Source: JAWLFI01 sp964627995 (GTDB lineage: Bacteria > Bacteroidota > Bacteroidia > Chitinophagales > Saprospiraceae). From it: DNA of 64,000 nucleotides. The stretch spans positions 5,127 to 69,126 of the forward strand of contig CAZVLN010000011.1 in NCBI GenBank assembly GCA_964627995.1, in the 5' to 3' direction. Positions 61,123-64,000 of this stretch are shown here, piece after piece. The notes under the pieces are model-generated. The model ran no database searches. It saw only the letters and a list, made by a program, of their open reading frames with translations, and was not told where the DNA came from. Positions within the stretch are counted from its first letter, which is position 1. Every line of letters starts with the position of its first letter. The position numbers were made by a program, and so were the translations under genes.

Positions 61123-63402
61123 TTATGCAGGGCTCAGGATTTGAAGCTTGGCAAACTTGAGCATAATGCGGCGCTCCGGCTGATCAATTTCAGGAAAGTA
61201 TATGGTAGCCACTTTCTTGTCATTCGTACCATCAATTCGCTTTATTTGGCCTTTCCCAAACTTCAAATGTAATACTTCCTGACCCGCTTCTATACGTCCC
61301 ATGGGACTCGGAGAAAATGTGCTCATGTCTATGTTTTTTGTAGACGCCGCTTGCACGCCGGCCTTTTTACGCATCATTCCACTTACCTGACTGCGCGGAG
61401 CCAAAGTGGGCTTTGATGCAGTGCCGGATCGGCCGGCAACTGCTCCTGACAAAATAGACTCGTCAATCTCTCCTAAAAAACGGCTGGGGTCATTGTACCG
61501 CATGGATCCGTATTGGTACCGACTACCCGCATAGCTCAAAGTCAAAAATCGCTCAGCCCTTGTAATGGCTACGTAAAACAACCGGCGCTCCTCAGCAATA
61601 TTATCCTCGCTATCTGCCGACTGGAAAGAAGGGAATAAGTTCTCCTCCAGTCCCACAATAAATACAGCTGGATACTCCAGACCTTTCGCCGCATGAACAC
61701 TCATCAATGTTACGTGATCCTCACCATCGTCGACCTTGTCAATGTCAGTTAATAAAGCGATATTTTGCAAATATGAATCTAAGGATTTATCATTGATATC
61801 CTGTCCCTCGACCACTTCATCATTCTCCAAAAATTCTTGTACACCGTCTAATAAAGCAGATATATTCTCCATTCGGCTTTGTCCTTCAATAGAGGTGTCA
61901 TTTTTCAACTCCTTATGAATGCCGCTCTTTTTATAAAGATTTAATACCATTTCATAGGCATTTTCCTGCTTCGACTGTTCATTAAAACCTTGTATCATTT
62001 TCACAAATGAGGAAAGCTTTTTCGCCGTACTAGCCGGCAGACCGGTATGGCCAACAGCGCGGATGACAGGCAGCTCTTTTTCAGCAGCCACGTGAAGTAC
62101 TTTAGCCATGGTTGTTTTACCAATACCCCGCTTCGGGTAATTCACCACGCGTTTGAAAGCCTCATCATCCATAGGATTTACTGCTAAACGCATATAAGCC
62201 ACTAAGTCTTTCACCTCTTTGCGCTGGTAAAAGGAAAGTCCGCCAAAGATCTTATAGGGAATATTATGGCGGCGCAAATGCTCCTCAAAAACACGGGATT
62301 GCGCATTCGTCCGATACAGTACCGCAATCTCATTATTGGCCAGATGATGACGATTTTTATGTTCTAAAATTCCATCAGCTACCAAGCGACCTTCCTCCGT
62401 ATCGCTGAGTGCTTTAATCACCCGTATTTTCTCCCCATCTTTTTTGTCGGTCCAGATCTTCTTCTTGATCTGCTTGCGGTTAAACCCGATCACTTGGTTT
62501 GCTGCTTCTACAATTGGCCCCGTTGACCGATAATTCTGCTCCAATTTAAAAACCTGAGCATTTGGAAAGTCCTTTTCAAAATTCAATATATTTTGAATGG
62601 TAGCCCCGCGAAAAGCGTAGATGCTCTGTGCATCATCTCCAACTATACCGAGATTATCATTACTGCCTTCGTATTTTTTTAACAGTTTCAAAATACCGTA
62701 CTGCAGCGAATTGGTATCCTGAAACTCATCCACCATCACATACTTGAATCGCTCCCGATATTTATCTCTTGCACCCTCCGGGTTCTGGTATAACAGGCGA
62801 TACATCTGCAGCAGAAGGTCGTCAAAATCCATGGCACCCGCTTTGTGGCAACGCTCTGTATATTTTTGATAGATCGTATGTAAATAAGGCATTCGATTCG
62901 ACTGATCTTGCATCATCAAATCATCATTATTCTTATATCGCTTCGGAGTTATCAAATTGGATTTGGCCGAGCTTATGCGATTTTTAATAGCATTTGGCTT
63001 ATAGGTTTTGGGGTCCAAAGACAAATCATTCACAATTCCTTTGATCACATTCTTCGAGTCATCCGTGTCGTAAATACTAAAAGCACGAGGATAGCCAATT
63101 TTATCGGCTTCCATTCTCAAAATACGAGCAAAAATAGAGTGAAAAGTACCCGCCCATAATTTTCTCGCTTTGGGACCAACCACTTGCTCAATCCGCGCTT
63201 TCATTTCTCGCGCTGCCTTATTGGTGAAGGTCAGGGATAAAATCTCATGAGGCGGCACCCCTTGCTCAATTAAATACGCAATCCGATACGTAAGTACTCG
63301 CGTCTTCCCCGAGCCGGGTCCTGCAATGACCATAACGGGCCCCTCTGTCGCTGTCACAGCCTGATGCTGCACCTTGTTCAAATCTTTTAAAAAATCAGGC
63401 AT
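61123..63402 (-). CDS. pcrA: UvrD/PcrA-type 3'-5' DNA helicase
   Basis: A 759-residue superfamily 1A helicase. Motifs in order: QHQAVTATEGPVMVIAGPGSGKTRVLTYR (Q motif and Walker A, 28-34), LTFTNKAAREMK (Ia), VMVDEFQDTNSLQY (II), VGDDAQSIYAFRGA (III), LEQNYRST (IV), LMSVHAAKGLEYPAVFIVGLEE (V) and RRLFYVAITRAE (VI). The C-terminus has a basic/tudor-like end with GQEVLHLKFGKGQIKRIDGTNDKKVATIYF as in PcrA. The role is nucleotide-excision repair and replication-fork processing. It leads the queG unit and has a candidate promoter. Confidence 0.95.
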   Translation of the reverse strand: MPDFLKDLNKVQHQAVTATEGPVMVIAGPGSGKTRVLTYRIAYLIEQGVPPHEILSLTFTNKAAREMKARIEQVVGPKARKLWAGTFHSIFARILRMEADKIGYPRAFSIYDTDDSKNVIKGIVNDLSLDPKTYKPNAIKNRISSAKSNLITPKRYKNNDDLMMQDQSNRMPYLHTIYQKYTERCHKAGAMDFDDLLLQMYRLLYQNPEGARDKYRERFKYVMVDEFQDTNSLQYGILKLLKKYEGSNDNLGIVGDDAQSIYAFRGATIQNILNFEKDFPNAQVFKLEQNYRSTGPIVEAANQVIGFNRKQIKKKIWTDKKDGEKIRVIKALSDTEEGRLVADGILEHKNRHHLANNEIAVLYRTNAQSRVFEEHLRRHNIPYKIFGGLSFYQRKEVKDLVAYMRLAVNPMDDEAFKRVVNYPKRGIGKTTMAKVLHVAAEKELPVIRAVGHTGLPASTAKKLSSFVKMIQGFNEQSKQENAYEMVLNLYKKSGIHKELKNDTSIEGQSRMENISALLDGVQEFLENDEVVEGQDINDKSLDSYLQNIALLTDIDKVDDGEDHVTLMSVHAAKGLEYPAVFIVGLEENLFPSFQSADSEDNIAEERRLFYVAITRAERFLTLSYAGSRYQYGSMRYNDPSRFLGEIDESILSGAVAGRSGTASKPTLAPRSQVSGMMRKKAGVQAASTKNIDMSTFSPSPMGRIEAGQEVLHLKFGKGQIKRIDGTNDKKVATIYFPEIDQPERRIMLKFAKLQILSPA

Positions 63403-63422
63403 AGTATTTTCTCATTTGAGCA

Positions 63423-63451
63423 CAAAGGTAGTGGAATCTAAAACAAATCAA
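63423..63451 (-). promoter_or_regulatory. Candidate promoter of the helicase-queG unit
   Basis: On the minus strand TTG (63451-63449), 18 bases, then TACCTTTG (63430-63423), a perfect TAnnTTTG -7 box. The ATG lies about 20 bases further on. Confidence 0.55.
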
Positions 63452-63520
63452 GAATTTCAAATATGTTCCCTACGCACTGTTTTACTCACATTCCCTTTCT
63501 TATTTTTTGGGGCTGTCCCG

Positions 63521-63776
63521 CCCAGCGCCACAGACCGGCATGTACGACAGCTGCGCTGTTGGGTCCATGCCGGACATGTGAAGCTTGTGTCGCTGGGCGC
63601 GTCGCTATGACCGGGGCTGTCGGTCCGCGGCCCGCAATCCACTCAGTCTAAAACGCGGGCCGGGGACCCCGGGAGAATTTTCTCCCGGGCCCAAGCCCTC
63701 GGGACGCTGGCTACCCATCAACAGTTATGAGTGTAATGCCTATATAAAAACGTTCCACCTTCTGCTCCAGCGTCCC
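63521..63776. repeat. GC-rich array of strong hairpins, no gene
   Basis: Four foldbacks in about 255 bases. First, CCCAGCGCCACA (63521-63532) pairs with TGTGTCGCTGGG (63586-63597), enclosing CCGGCATG/CATGCCGG and ACAGC-TGC-GCTGT. Second, CCGCGGCCCGC (63625-63635) opposes GCGGGCCGGGG (63655-63665). Third, CCCGGGAGAA/TTCTCCCGGG at 63668-63689. Fourth, GGGACGCTGG (63711-63720) with CCAGCGTCCC (63767-63776). Base composition is unlike the AT-rich flank. No convincing coding frame exists. The rest of 63403-64000 shows nothing I can name. Confidence 0.7.
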
Positions 63777-64000
63777 GGGGCCTATCAGCGCTCATCCGAA
63801 GATAGCCTAGCCTCCATCCTGATTATTTTTTAGATTTTGTAAGAATCCAGTATTCCGAATTGGGAAGGGTTACCCTTAATATGGAAAGCTACATTTACAG
63901 CTGACCTAAATCCTAATGAAGGGATAAGATTATTGAATGGGAATGTGTTTTTATGAGTATGGTTGAGAGTTTGTGAATTCCTACATGTCTGAACCGCTGA

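Noticed and set aside
63585..63833. Short frames across the hairpin array
   Set aside because: They arise from GC-rich inverted repeats, overlap each other on both strands and have no domain.
63840..63954. Short frame ending FTADLNPNEGIRLLNGNVFL near the right edge
   Set aside because: Only about 30 residues after a stop; no start context or recognised domain. Could be a fragment of a degraded gene but not supportable.
1..64000. CRISPR arrays, insertion sequences, prophage genes, rRNA
   Set aside because: No regularly spaced direct repeats, transposase, integrase or phage structural gene and no rRNA core sequence were seen.

Overview
This window reads as chromosomal DNA of a marine, free-living member of the Bacteroidota, probably a Saprospiria/Lewinella-like lineage. 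The phylum call rests on a secreted protein with a C-terminal type IX secretion sorting domain, a PorP/SprF-like plus PorE-like pair, a TonB-type outer-membrane receptor, several Bacteroidota-specific domains of unknown function (DUF6702, DUF4197, DUF1015), lack of Shine-Dalgarno sites, and many copies of the phylum's -7 promoter box TAnnTTTG. A complete Na+-pumping NADH:quinone reductase and a complete seven-gene Mrp Na+/H+ antiporter point to a saline habitat. The class-level guess is inference. The DNA is mostly ordinary core genome; one 100-N scaffold gap (10819-10918) breaks a flavin-reductase-like gene.

Layout. 0-4 kb: large secreted T9SS protein, then tRNA-Val, tRNA-Ala and tRNA-Pro closed by a terminator, and a DksA/TraR zinc-finger protein. 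4.2-8.6 kb: a compact three-gene cassette of an ATP-grasp ligase, a 654-residue protein of no family I recognise with a papain-like Gln/Cys/His/Asn arrangement, and an alanine-racemase-like PLP enzyme with altered active-site positions; this is the best candidate for an undescribed pathway. 8.7-16.3 kb: GH3 protein with a small partner, flavin reductase/SDR/RsmI-like operon, scpA, a four-helix-bundle (S23) gene bracketed by direct repeats, a DUF1015 gene, GC-rich repeat DNA and a GbsR-type regulator. 16.3-26.9 kb: a long minus-strand run (GT2, DUF6702, yidD, hemB; then SAM-hydrolase-like, monooxygenase-like, aroB, class A PBP, HEAT-cyclophilin lipoprotein, gcvT).

27-36 kb: AI-2E-type permease, DUF4197 lipoprotein, folB, glutaryl-CoA dehydrogenase, OmpA-like protein, aroA, phoH, an NlpE/META lipoprotein and a YiiX-like hydrolase. 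36.5-38.9 kb: an outer-membrane receptor bracketed by two inverted copies of a dispersed GC-rich repeat. 39.3-42.5 kb: ergothioneine genes egtB and egtD with a fold-type I PLP enzyme between them, a plausible stand-in for the missing C-S lyase EgtE. 42.6-49 kb: nqrABCDEF, with NqrA carrying an unusual signal/TM N-terminal extension. 49-54 kb: pnuC, DUF1573, PorE-like, PorP/SprF-like, and a Cys-motif lipoprotein. 54.4-60.1 kb: mrpABCDEFG. 60-63.4 kb: queG and a UvrD/PcrA helicase. 63.5-63.8 kb: an array of strong GC-rich hairpins with no gene.

How it fits together: Nqr extrudes Na+ while oxidising NADH, and Mrp exchanges Na+ for H+, so the 43-60 kb region encodes most of a sodium cycle. aroB and aroA are two separated shikimate steps; hemB, folB, gcvT, pnuC and queG are scattered cofactor or tRNA-modification genes. 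Positions of promoters are motif-based predictions only.
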